Assembly (NCBI RefSeq): GCF_009659375.1
Contig: NZ_WJQT01000001.1
Location: forward strand, 248,001 to 312,000
Direction of reading: 5' to 3'
Source of the DNA: Fundicoccus ignavus
GTDB taxonomy: Bacteria > Bacillota > Bacilli > Lactobacillales > Aerococcaceae
Length of the DNA: 64,000 nt
In this document: positions 26,174 to 34,214 of the stretch, in pieces
How positions within the stretch are numbered: the stretch's first letter is position 1
Layout: each line of letters starts with the position of its first letter
Translations under genes and position numbers: made by a program
The notes under the pieces: model-generated
Seen by the model: the letters and a program-made list of their open reading frames with translations, nothing else
Told to the model about the DNA's origin: nothing
Databases searched by the model: none

Positions 26174-27526
26174 TTATGCGTTGAAATACTTCTCGTATAA
26201 ACCAGCTAAAGCTTTCTTTTGATCCTTCATGGCAATCGCAAAAATCATACTGATTTCAGACGCGCCTTGGTTAATCATACGAATGTTGATGTTATTCTCA
26301 GCTAAAGCACTGGTCGCTTTATTAGCCAAACCTGTTACTTCGCGCATGCCTTCACCTACGATAACCATCATCGCTAAATCTTCTTCAATTTGTACCCATT
26401 CAGGATTCAATTTATCCTGAATCTCTTGCACAATTTGTTGTAACTCATTCTCTTTTAGACGGTGCGAACGAATAATAATCGAAATGTTATCAATCCCTGA
26501 TGGGATATGCTCAATCGAAATATTATGGTCTTCAAAAATTTGTAACAAACGGCGAGTATAACCCACTTCGCGATTTAATAGATATTGACGTAAAGTAATT
26601 GACGTAAAGCCTTCATCACTACTAATCCCAATCACTGGATAATCGTTCACATCACTACGTTCAGCCACAATACGTGTTCCATCAATCTCTGGCTCGTTCG
26701 TATTCTTGATTTGGACGGGTATTTTGACTTGATAGAGAGGTTCTAAAGCTTCGTCATGGAAAATGCTGAAACCAGAATATGACAACTCACGCATTTCGCG
26801 ATAAGTGATCGCATTAATCGCATGTGGATTACGGACATGGCCAGGATGAGCGGAAAAGATATGGCTTTGGTCGGTAAAGTTTTCGTAGACATCTGCTTCT
26901 AAGCCGCGGGCAACAATCGCGCCTGTAATATCAGAACCTCCACGTGGGAATGTGACAATATCACCTTTCTTGGAGTATCCAAAGAAACCAGGGATTACAT
27001 ATAAGGTGTCACTGCCAATTAACTGCTTCAAATAATCGTAAGATTCCGGTAATAATTGAGCGTTTGAAGGTTCATCCGTTACAACAATCCCCGCATCTTT
27101 AGGTGATAAGTAAGCAGCTTTTAGACCAAGCGACACTAAATAATCGCTCACAACTTGGGCATTAAAATCTTCCCCAGCAGACTTCAAAGCGTCTAACAAG
27201 CGAGCATCGTCTTTAATATTATTTAAATAGCTACGTAATGTACGCTCGAAACGATCAATCAAGCCATCAGATAGTCCTAGCTCATTAACAATCAATTGAT
27301 AACGCGTTAAAATGCTGTCGATGGCAGGTTGCACATTCAACCCGGCCAAATGATTGGTATATAAAGCAATCAATAAGTCGGTGACTTTCGTGTCCGCTTC
27401 CTCACGTTTACCTGGCGCACTTACCACAACTGCGCGGATTTCTGGATTATTCTTAATAATAGTGGCCACTTTTCTAATTTGACCTGCAGAACTTAAAGAG
27501 CTGCCTCCGAATTTTGCTACTTTCAT
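26174..27526 (-). CDS. Aspartate kinase
   Basis: First step of the aspartate family (lysine, methionine, threonine): aspartate to aspartyl phosphate. 450 residues. The kinase domain has the start MKVAKFGGSSL and the FPRGGSDITGA site; two ACT domains at the C-terminus (SIEHIPSGIDNISIII and NINIRMINQGASEISMIFAI) bind the feedback amino acid. It is the single-chain (LysC/AK III-like) type. Start: ATG at 27526 is nine bases after AAAGGA; the one at 27532 is only three. Divergent from hom-thrB with a shared 130-base upstream region, so both are likely regulated together, but no T-box was seen. Confidence 0.95.
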   Translation of the reverse strand: MKVAKFGGSSLSSAGQIRKVATIIKNNPEIRAVVVSAPGKREEADTKVTDLLIALYTNHLAGLNVQPAIDSILTRYQLIVNELGLSDGLIDRFERTLRSYLNNIKDDARLLDALKSAGEDFNAQVVSDYLVSLGLKAAYLSPKDAGIVVTDEPSNAQLLPESYDYLKQLIGSDTLYVIPGFFGYSKKGDIVTFPRGGSDITGAIVARGLEADVYENFTDQSHIFSAHPGHVRNPHAINAITYREMRELSYSGFSIFHDEALEPLYQVKIPVQIKNTNEPEIDGTRIVAERSDVNDYPVIGISSDEGFTSITLRQYLLNREVGYTRRLLQIFEDHNISIEHIPSGIDNISIIIRSHRLKENELQQIVQEIQDKLNPEWVQIEEDLAMMVIVGEGMREVTGLANKATSALAENNINIRMINQGASEISMIFAIAMKDQKKALAGLYEKYFNA

Positions 27527-27656
27527 ATACATACGTCCTTTATTTAAATTTCATCTCCTATCATCATACAATATTAAGTGGTAAAATCCTAGTAGATAAG
27601 GTAAAATAATGACAAATAGATTAGAAAACAATTAAGAAGGTAGAGGGAAATTTAGA

Positions 27657-28844
27657 ATGAATATCGCACTTTTAGGTTTAGGAACGGTAGGATCGGGAGT
27701 TGTTGAGTTACTACAACTGAATCAATTACATATTAGCCAAGCAATTGACGAACAACTCACCATCACCCATGTCTATGTTAACAATGTGAATAAAGAACGT
27801 TCAGTTGACTTAACCGGCATGACAGTCACCGACAATATCGAAACCATCTATGAAAGTGATATCGATCTAGTCATCGAAGTAATGGGCGGCATCGAAGGTA
27901 CACGGGATATCATCGCCAAATTTTTGACAAAAGGTATTCACGTCGTGACAGCTAATAAGGATATGCTAGCGGCCCACATCGACGAACTCAGCCAAATCGC
28001 CAACCAATACTCAGTCACACTCGCTTACGAAGCCAGTACAGCCGGCGGAATCCCCGTAATTCGAGGCATCCAAACAGGCCTTAACAGCAACCGCATTAAC
28101 CAAGTGCTCGGCATCCTCAACGGAACCAGCAACTACATCCTGACACGCATGAGCCAAGACGGCTGGGATTACCAAACAGCCCTCACAAAAGCGCAAGAAC
28201 TCGGCTATGCCGAAGCAGACCCAACCAACGACGTCGAAGGCTACGACGCTCAACGCAAAATATTGCTCCTCAGTCGATTGGCTTACAACAAGTCCCTCAA
28301 CTTGGAAGACGTTTCTGTGCGCGGCATTTCTAGGATTGAAGTCCAAGATTTAGCGCAAGCCGCTCAAGCAGGATACACTATGAAACTACTTGGCACAAGC
28401 CGCCTCAACGAAGCTGACAACTCAGTGTCCATCAACGTTGAACCCGTCTTGTTAGCAAGTAGCCATCAACTCGCTCATGTGAATGACGCAATGAATAGTG
28501 TCTTTGTAAAAGGAAATGGAGTTGGTGAAGCAATGTTTTACGGTCCAGGTGCTGGTGGTTTAGCAACAGCTTCAGCAGTTGTATCAGATGTGATGAATAT
28601 TGCGACTCAATCGCAACACTTTAATTTCTTGCCAACAGAAAAAGCGCGCGTTGTGGCAGATACAACAGCAAAAGCCTACTATATTCGCTTGCAAGCTGCT
28701 CCGACTAAAGCAGACTGGGTTGAAACAGAACTAGTAAATGATAGCGATCGTTTTGTGGCAGTTAGTCAGGCAATTACACCGACTGAACTAGCCGAAATTA
28801 GTCAGGATGCGGCCTTTGTGGTGGCTTATCCGATTGAAGCTTAA
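27657..28844 (+). CDS. hom: Homoserine dehydrogenase
   Basis: NAD(P)H-dependent reduction of aspartate semialdehyde to homoserine. 395 residues: the Rossmann start ALLGLGTVGSGV, EVMGGIEGTRD, NGTSNYIL, the catalytic Lys in AEADPTNDVEGYDAQRK, then a short ACT-like tail (about 318-395), shorter than in Bacillus. The middle, roughly 27.9-28.44 kb, uses C-ending codons far more than its own ends or its neighbours, a sign of a recombined segment. thrB follows after 15 bases. Confidence 0.95.
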   Translation: MNIALLGLGTVGSGVVELLQLNQLHISQAIDEQLTITHVYVNNVNKERSVDLTGMTVTDNIETIYESDIDLVIEVMGGIEGTRDIIAKFLTKGIHVVTANKDMLAAHIDELSQIANQYSVTLAYEASTAGGIPVIRGIQTGLNSNRINQVLGILNGTSNYILTRMSQDGWDYQTALTKAQELGYAEADPTNDVEGYDAQRKILLLSRLAYNKSLNLEDVSVRGISRIEVQDLAQAAQAGYTMKLLGTSRLNEADNSVSINVEPVLLASSHQLAHVNDAMNSVFVKGNGVGEAMFYGPGAGGLATASAVVSDVMNIATQSQHFNFLPTEKARVVADTTAKAYYIRLQAAPTKADWVETELVNDSDRFVAVSQAITPTELAEISQDAAFVVAYPIEA

Positions 28845-28859
28845 GAATGGAGCAATAAC

Positions 28860-29738
28860 ATGAACGAAGAAAAATTTTACTGTCGAATCCCAGCCACGAG
28901 TGCTAACTTAGGGGTCGGTTTCGATTCGATCGGCTTAGCCGTCGAGAAATTTTTAACGATTGAAGCACATGCAAGTGATCATTGGCATGTCGAAATGGTC
29001 GAAGAATTTTTGAATGTTTTACCAAGCAATAAAAATAATTTAGTCATCAAGACAGCCAAAAGGGTAGCCTCTCATTACGATGTGATGTTGCCTCCCTTAC
29101 AGATTCGCATGTCTAGCGAAATTCCTTTAACGCATGGTTTGGGAAGTTCATCTAGCGCGATTGTCGCCGGAATCGAGTTGGCGAACTATTTTGGCCGCTT
29201 GAAATTAAGTATGGACGATAAAATTCGTTTAGGTAGTCAAATCGAGGGGCATCCGGATAACGTGGGGCCGTGTGTGACCGGTGGTTTGTTCGCTGGTTAT
29301 TATGCGAACGATGAACTATTCTATCAGACGAGTCAGTTCGAAGGGCTTACCCTTGTATTGAGTGTGCCGCCTTATGAATTGAGTACGAAAGAAGCGCGCG
29401 GTATCCTACCGAAAACCTTTAGTCATGCGGAAGCGGTTGAACAGAATGCGATTGCCAACGTGATGCTGATGGCGATGTTGAAAGGCGACTATGAGACAAT
29501 GGGCGCGATGATGATGCGCGACAAACTGCACGAGCCTTACCGCCAAAGGTTGATTGCCGAATTTCCAACAGTCAAAGCGTTAGCGCTTGAAGAAGGTGCT
29601 TACGCGACGGTGATTAGTGGTGCAGGTCCAACCATTGTGACGCTCTGTGCTGAAGACAAAGTAGGGGCAATTTTAAGTCGCCTTCAAACTGAAGTACCTG
29701 GTTGCCAACACGAAATTGTCGGAATTTATCGCAAATAA
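28860..29738 (+). CDS. thrB: Homoserine kinase
   Basis: GHMP-family kinase that makes O-phosphohomoserine, 292 residues. PATSANLGVGFDSIGLA at the start, the ATP site PLTHGLGSSSSAIVAG (about residue 85) and the third GHMP motif TVISGAGPTIV are all present. Cotranscribed with hom. thrC is not in the window. Confidence 0.96.
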   Translation: MNEEKFYCRIPATSANLGVGFDSIGLAVEKFLTIEAHASDHWHVEMVEEFLNVLPSNKNNLVIKTAKRVASHYDVMLPPLQIRMSSEIPLTHGLGSSSSAIVAGIELANYFGRLKLSMDDKIRLGSQIEGHPDNVGPCVTGGLFAGYYANDELFYQTSQFEGLTLVLSVPPYELSTKEARGILPKTFSHAEAVEQNAIANVMLMAMLKGDYETMGAMMMRDKLHEPYRQRLIAEFPTVKALALEEGAYATVISGAGPTIVTLCAEDKVGAILSRLQTEVPGCQHEIVGIYRK

Positions 29739-29747
29739 GTTGCACAT

Positions 29748-29788
29748 AGCCCAGTTTACCTTTTGATGAAGGTAGGCTGGGCTGTTTT
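29748..29788 (+). terminator. Terminator of hom-thrB
   Basis: AGCCCAG...TACCTT with AAGGTA...CTGGGCT, loop TTGATG, then TGTTTTG. Confidence 0.85.
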
Positions 29789-29792
29789 GTAT

Positions 29793-30024
29793 GTGAAGGG
29801 TTTGTAAGTTTGTCGCTGAGCTGCGCTCAGCGTGGTGGTTTTTCAAGGTGGTGGTCGCTTTCAAACCACCATTGATAATCGTGACGTTCTCGGTTTTCTA
29901 GCTCAATCGGCTAGGCTCTGACTAATTCGCTATGCTCAAAGTCAGAGCCTAGCCGATGGCCCTTTATACCGCTATGGATAACAAGTCGCTGAGCTGCGCT
30001 TGATAGTACAACTGAAAGTCATGG
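29793..30024 (+). repeat. R element copy 5 with 18-bp perfect central stem
   Basis: Divergent left end, but the centre is a perfect hairpin: ATCGGCTAGGCTCTGACT (29906-29923) with AGTCAGAGCCTAGCCGAT (29940-29957). Other copies carry other sequences at this place. Confidence 0.75.
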
Positions 30025-30130
30025 TAGATTATAAATCTGATACACTGACCGTCGGTTAAATTGGCCTAGCTGATTTTTTTCTTTTCATGTAAGAAAACTT
30101 CAGAATAGTCCGAGGTAACTTGATTTTCTC

Positions 30131-30262
30131 TGTTGCTTCAATAAATTCGAAGCGCAAAAGGAGTGTCGGTCAGGTGACCGACACGAGTTAAACGTCTTGT
30201 GGTTCTAATGTAATCGTCGTGGACTGTGGGACACGACACTGCCTTGGTTTTCCTGAAAGAGA
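30131..30262 (+). repeat. F2 repeat family, plus-strand copy
   Basis: The reverse complement of this stretch recurs at 50268-50405: TTGTGGTTCTAA, TAATCGTCGTGGAC, GGGACACGACAC and CCTNGGTTTTC occur in the same order. This copy also has a 22-base palindrome, GTGTCGGTCA-GG-TGACCGACAC. No coding potential. Confidence 0.75.
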
Positions 30263-30473
30263 ATAATTAGAATGCGAGGTTGAGGGCAGTATCGTGTCTA
30301 ATATTTATGGTTCGATAGTGTATGTCATGATGCAACGATACATGAGGAGACGCTTCACTTTGTGTTGCGACGATTAAAACTAGTTCTTGAATTATCCAAT
30401 CGTTCAGCTACACATTACACTGTTGAAACTAGGAGATTGTGTTGGTTAATATTTTGGTGGGGAGGGTTTTTAT
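30263..30473 (+). other. Gene-free stretch before the secreted protein gene
   Basis: No gene. GTTGCGACGATTAAAACTAG (near 30364) again resembles the GTCGACGATTAA part of the F2 family, and ATACATGAGGAGACGCTT precedes it. Otherwise nothing I can name. Confidence 0.35.
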
Positions 30474-30503
30474 TTGTTATTTAGGAAGGCTGTGTAATAC
30501 AAT
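30474..30503 (+). promoter_or_regulatory. Promoter of the secreted protein gene
   Basis: TTGTTA (30474-30479), 18-base spacer, TACAAT (30498-30503), 49 bases before the ATG. Confidence 0.55.
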
Positions 30504-30551
30504 TTAAATGTGGAGAGTTGAATAAGAGATTGAAATAGAGGAGGAATTCTA

Positions 30552-31478
30552 ATGAAAAAGAGTTTAGTTAAATTAGCAGGGGCTTTAGCGTTCACAACTG
30601 TTTTGCCGGCTGCAGCAACACTAGTAACAGAGGTAGCGCCGATTCAAGTTCAAGCGGCGGCGACGATTGATTTTGAGCAAGGGTCGAAGAGTGATGAGGA
30701 GTATGTACGTGATATTCTCAAGCAATTTAATGAATTAGATGCTTATCATTCGGAGATGAAGGATGAAGTGTCTGGTGGAACTACCACGACAACTTATGAT
30801 AGTCAAACAGGTGGAACGAAGGTCGAATCATACATACCAGCTAGTGAGTACAGCGATGAAATGACGATGACGTATTATTTCTATGATGATGGGACTATGG
30901 TTTACGATGAGCTAGGCGACTTGAAATCATCAGCTTCTTATATGTCTTTAGCATACCCAGATTATGAAGCACAATTGAAAACAGTAGAGGAACAAATGGG
31001 CGATGCGCTAGTATTGACTCCACCAAGTGAAGCAGCTGAGGAACTCGAAGATATTGACGTGACAGGCACTTCAGGTGCGACGGACGAATTATTCGTACCA
31101 GAGGATTTAGTTTTCCAAGAAGTGACTAAAGAAGGTGATGTTGTGACGGCCACTGTCGACATGAGTACTTACATCGAGGAAAATCCTGAATTAGCTGAGT
31201 TTTACCCAGCGAATACGCAGTATTCAATGACTTATTCGATTGATCCAGCGGCTCAAACCATTACGTCAACGATGACGATTGATGTTGATGAATCAACTAT
31301 GGAAGAAAGTTCTGATGACGAATTAGGTATTAGTTTAGCCTCTTTGATCACAGATTCAACGGTTGTGATTGTAACACAAGCTACGGACGAGAAAGTTCCA
31401 GCGATTGAAGACTTAAATACGATTACTGAAGAAGAATTTGATCAAATCTTACAAGATGCAGGACTAGATTTATACTAA
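30552..31478 (+). CDS. Secreted protein of unknown family, paralogue 1
   Basis: Not recognised. 308 residues with a classic signal peptide: MKKS, a hydrophobic stretch (about 8-26) and a likely cut after VQA near residue 35. There is no lipobox, LPXTG or membrane anchor, so it should be released. The mature part is very acidic. Its second half (from about residue 188) matches the C-terminal half of the protein at 39.7 kb: ATVDMSTYIEENP/ANVDLTAYLADH, then YPANTQYSMTYSIDPAAQTI and finally VPAIEDLNTITEEEF. GAGGAGG ribosome site. Single gene with its own promoter and terminator. Confidence 0.85.
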   Translation: MKKSLVKLAGALAFTTVLPAAATLVTEVAPIQVQAAATIDFEQGSKSDEEYVRDILKQFNELDAYHSEMKDEVSGGTTTTTYDSQTGGTKVESYIPASEYSDEMTMTYYFYDDGTMVYDELGDLKSSASYMSLAYPDYEAQLKTVEEQMGDALVLTPPSEAAEELEDIDVTGTSGATDELFVPEDLVFQEVTKEGDVVTATVDMSTYIEENPELAEFYPANTQYSMTYSIDPAAQTITSTMTIDVDESTMEESSDDELGISLASLITDSTVVIVTQATDEKVPAIEDLNTITEEEFDQILQDAGLDLY

Positions 31479-31500
31479 CCCCTAGCCAAAATACGACTTA

Positions 31501-31526
31501 AGACAGGCCTTGCCTGTCTTTTTTTT
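31501..31526 (+). terminator. Terminator of secreted protein 1
   Basis: AGACAGGC-CTT-GCCTGTCT followed by seven T. Confidence 0.9.
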
Positions 31527-31530
31527 CATA

Positions 31531-31835
31531 ATATAAGGTTTTATAAGTTTTATGTTGATTTATCAAGCTTTATACTACGTTCAGCTTATTGTTTTTCAAG
31601 GCGGTGGTCGCTTTCAAAGCCTCACTGACGTTCGTGCTTTTCCAGCTCAATCGGCTAGGCTCTGTCTAATTCGCTGCGCTCAAAGTCACACCAAGCTACG
31701 CCGATTGCCCTTTGTACCGTTATGGAAAACAATTAGCTGATCTACGTTAAATATTCCAACAAAAGTAAAACGATATAATCAAATTATCTTGCTAAACAGA
31801 ATTTAAAATCCTTGGACTTGTCCGAGGTTTTCTTA
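31531..31835 (+). repeat. R element copy 6 (full length)
   Basis: ATATAAGGTTTTATAAG at the left end; the right end has CCTTGGAC-TT-GTCCGAGG followed by TTTTCTTA. Its inner stem is partly broken (CTCTGTCT facing AGTCACACC). It lies just before the IS91-like element. Confidence 0.85.
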
Positions 31836-31932
31836 TATAACTAGGAAAGTATATAATTTTCCGGCTGTGGAACGTTGTGCTAGTGCATGTTTCACAGATT
31901 TTCTTTTGGTTCCACAGTGGTAAAATAGAGGC

Positions 31933-33282
31933 ATGAATAAGAACATTCTCCATACTATTTTCTTTGATGAGAACAATCATTGGGACCAGTTTTCTAAAAA
32001 AATCAAGCTGAAGATAAGACCTGTGGTCTTTCAAGAAGTTGAGAAGTTTAGATACTGTGGGGATATTTCTAAAGGATTCCGGTTATTCGTTTGTGAAGGA
32101 TGCCATGCGGTAAAAAAAGTTCCGATTCGGTGTAAAGGCAAATTTCGTCCGACCTGTTCTGTCGGTGAAAGTGAGCGGTGGAGTGAAATTGTATCTCAGG
32201 ATATGTTCCACACCACTCACAGACATATTGTTTTTACAATTGATGAAGGCTTGAGGAATATCTTTTTAAAGTACCATCGGGAAATACTTTTGAAAGGACT
32301 AATGGACGAGGCTGCGCAAGTAATTTTGGACTATTTCAAGAAACAGAAGATTCGGCCTGGCATCATTTTGACTCTCCACATTTTTGGCTCCAAACTCGAG
32401 TTTAACCCTCATGTACATATGATTGTAACCATGGGTGGACTGACCAAAGGTGGTGAATGGAAAGATTACGATTATATTCCATACAAAATGTTGCGGATAA
32501 ATTAGCAGAATGCAGTGTTAAAGTTGATTCGGCGCGTGTTATCTCCGAAGGAGAAAAAGGAAGTACAGCCACAGCTTCAAACAGCCTATACTAAAAATGC
32601 TGAAGGCTTTTATGTCAACGCTCCGAAGAGAAGCCGAACGTATGTCAAAAGAGTTCTGCAGTATATCAGCCGCTACATGAAACGCGGACCGATCGCGTTA
32701 AAACGTATCCTCATGTATGATGGCGATATCGTAATGTTCCGTTATCACGATAAGCGCACCGATACCGATGAAACAGAAATCATGCTTGCGAAGGAGTTTA
32801 TTGCAGCTTTAGTAAGGCATATCCCTGATAAAAACTTTAAAATGATCCGCAGATATGGGTTATACAGCAGGAAACTCAAGACAGTTGCAAAAGAAGTCGT
32901 TAAAGAAATCCAATCAAAGATAAAGCGGCTGTTGCTGAATGTTTCGACTGCTATGAAACCAAAGAAATGGGCTGAACGAATTTTCGAATGTTTTGGAGAA
33001 AACCCCCTAAAATGTTCCTGTTGCGGAAACCTCTTTGTGTTCCGCGGGATTGTTGTGTCTAAAAATGGAGGGCTTATAATCCAATACGCGAACGATTCGG
33101 AGGCTAGGAGATATCTACGAGAGGAGATTCGGTACATTGAGTCAAAAGAATTCAAAATTAACCAAAAACAAGCTGAAAAAGAAATTTATGAAGCAATTCG
33201 CTTCGACTGGGAAAAACAGCGTCAACTATATATGCCTTCAATGCGGAATCAAGGAATCGATTCCGAAGGAAGTCGTGGATGA
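31933..33282 (+). pseudogene. IS91-family transposase broken by a nonsense codon
   Basis: HUH/Y2 rolling-circle transposase. The N-terminal zinc-binding part (CEGCHAVKKVPIRCKGKFRPTC shows the paired Cys) is followed by HRHIVFTID and the metal-binding LEFNPHVHMIVTMGG. At 32503-32505 the frame reads MLRIN-TAG-QNAVLK. Relatives have Trp in this place, so TGG has become TAG. Beyond it the same frame runs on to 33282 with the tyrosine region YISRYMKRGPIA and the typical FDWEKQRQLYMPSM end. Both halves are otherwise intact, so the damage is a single base change. A GTG at 32515 could restart the second half, but that half lacks the HUH site. Confidence 0.85.
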
Positions 33283-33418
33283 ATTTGATCTTTGGGATGA
33301 AGGTGATTTATCTGATGCTCCTAGATTCACTTGTCAAAATTGTGGTGGAGAGATGTACCCGGAATACTACAAAAGTACCCACGGTGTGGAATATAAACTA
33401 TCAGATTATCAAAAATAA
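33137..33418 (+). CDS. Small zinc-ribbon protein of the IS91-like element
   Basis: 93 residues at most, in another frame and overlapping the transposase end. The part after the overlap, CLQCGIKESIPKEV then FTCQNCGGEMYPEYY, has two CxxC pairs, a zinc ribbon. The true start is uncertain; the first 30 residues are mostly shadow of the transposase. Probably an accessory protein of the element. Confidence 0.5.
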   Translation: MSQKNSKLTKNKLKKKFMKQFASTGKNSVNYICLQCGIKESIPKEVVDEFDLWDEGDLSDAPRFTCQNCGGEMYPEYYKSTHGVEYKLSDYQK

Positions 33419-33439
33419 TAATACAACAACGCAAAAAAA

Positions 33440-33468
33440 GGCATCGGGGTGTTTTTCCCCGATGCTTT
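33440..33468 (+). terminator. Hairpin at the right side of the IS91-like element
   Basis: GCATCGGGG with CCCCGATGC, then TTTTCTT. Either a terminator or the subterminal hairpin of the element. Confidence 0.75.
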
Positions 33469-33470
33469 TC

Positions 33471-33764
33471 TTAGGCTATACTCCCTTTAACCGCAGGCTT
33501 AATGGAGACTTTCTGGTTACGAGGCCCATTCAATTTACCATTCTCTAAGCGTTTATGTAAGAGAAGGAAGCCGTCGCCTTCCCAATAAAGAGCTTTGAAC
33601 CGGTCTTTATTTCCACCACAGAAGAGAAAGAGAGCGCCGTTATAAATATCCATGTCATATTCTTCAGTGATCGTTGCGGCTAATCCATCAATTTGACGAC
33701 GCATATCCGTCTTCCCGCACACAATGAAAATATTCTCTACTTGAGTAAAGTCAATGAGCTTCAT
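33471..33764 (-). pseudogene. tnpB: IS66-family TnpB (Orf2), shortened
   Basis: 97 residues with KTDMRRQIDGLAATI, the core LFLFCGGNKDRFKALYWEGDGF and LLHKRLENGK of IS66 TnpB. The family usually has about 115-120 residues; here the region after RNQ jumps straight to a short SIKPAVKGS tail, as if some 20 residues were lost, and the usual QWPR is NGPR. It is therefore most likely inactive. The large TnpC transposase is not in the window. Confidence 0.75.
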
Positions 33765-33951
33765 TACTAGTCATCTCCGTGAGAAGTATTTTCAACGTCG
33801 ATGGTTTGATTCCCTCATATATAACAGCTCTATCTGACTATTTTTTAAATGTGCTACTAATTTCTGTGGTAAGGGCTTCTCAATCATTCGACGATTTCTT
33901 TGTTTCTCCTGCAATTTGACAGGAACGATGGACTGCTTATTCTTTTCCAAT
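33765..33951 (-). pseudogene. IS66 TnpA-like fragment with frameshift
   Basis: A 52-codon frame from a TTG at about 33950 on the minus strand (EKNKQSIVPVKLQEKQ) breaks off at ESNHRR. A neighbouring frame carries YEGIKPSTLKILLTEM up to the TnpB start. Joined, they look like the end of an IS66 small Orf1, so a frameshift and loss of the N-terminal part are likely. Confidence 0.45.
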
Positions 33952-34157
33952 TTAAAAACCTCCAGTTGTACTTAAGAAATCTCAAGTTTAACAGGAGACC
34001 GCTAGTGCTCACAGGTACCTAGCTATTTATCGCTTACAGTGTATTTCAGAAAAATGCAGCATTTGTAGAGAAGTTTAATGGTGTAGGTGGGAATGTCTGA
34101 AAGAACGATTCCCATTCAATTATCCAGACAATAAACAAAAGATATGCATATATAAAA
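33952..34157 (+). other. Gene-free stretch after the IS66 remnant
   Basis: No gene or clear structure recognised. Confidence 0.4.
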
Positions 34158-34202
34158 TGACCCCAAAAGTTAGATCTAAAAAAAAACTAACTTTTGGGGT
34201 CA
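34158..34202 (-). terminator. Terminator of the ClC gene
   Basis: TGACCCCAAAAGTTAG pairs perfectly with CTAACTTTTGGGGTCA, 16 bp. Confidence 0.85.
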
Positions 34203-34214
34203 CTCTAAAAACTC

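Larger units (their letters stand above)
31866..33470 (+). mobile_element. IS91-like insertion sequence, inactive
   Basis: The left side near 31865 has CTGTGGAAC and GTTCCACAG (31907-31915), a 9-bp inverted repeat before the transposase. The right side ends beyond the hairpin GCATCGGGG/CCCCGATGC (33440-33464). HUH/Y2-type elements have no long terminal repeats, so the ends given are estimates. Its transposase is broken by a stop codon. Confidence 0.65.

Noticed and set aside
27533-27656. T-box or S-box between aspartate kinase and hom
   Set aside because: The 130 bases are too short and show none of the conserved elements.
28011-28346. Antisense frame of 111 codons inside hom
   Set aside because: It results from the unusual C-ending codons of hom; no ribosome site and no homologue recognised.
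31552-31740. Short frame inside an R element, with a similar one at 25.95-26.14 kb
   Set aside because: The two encoded strings look alike only because the R copies are alike; other copies break the frame and no ribosome site is present.
32745-33155. Minus-strand frame opposite the IS91-like transposase
   Set aside because: Shadow of the transposase; no ribosome site or family resemblance.
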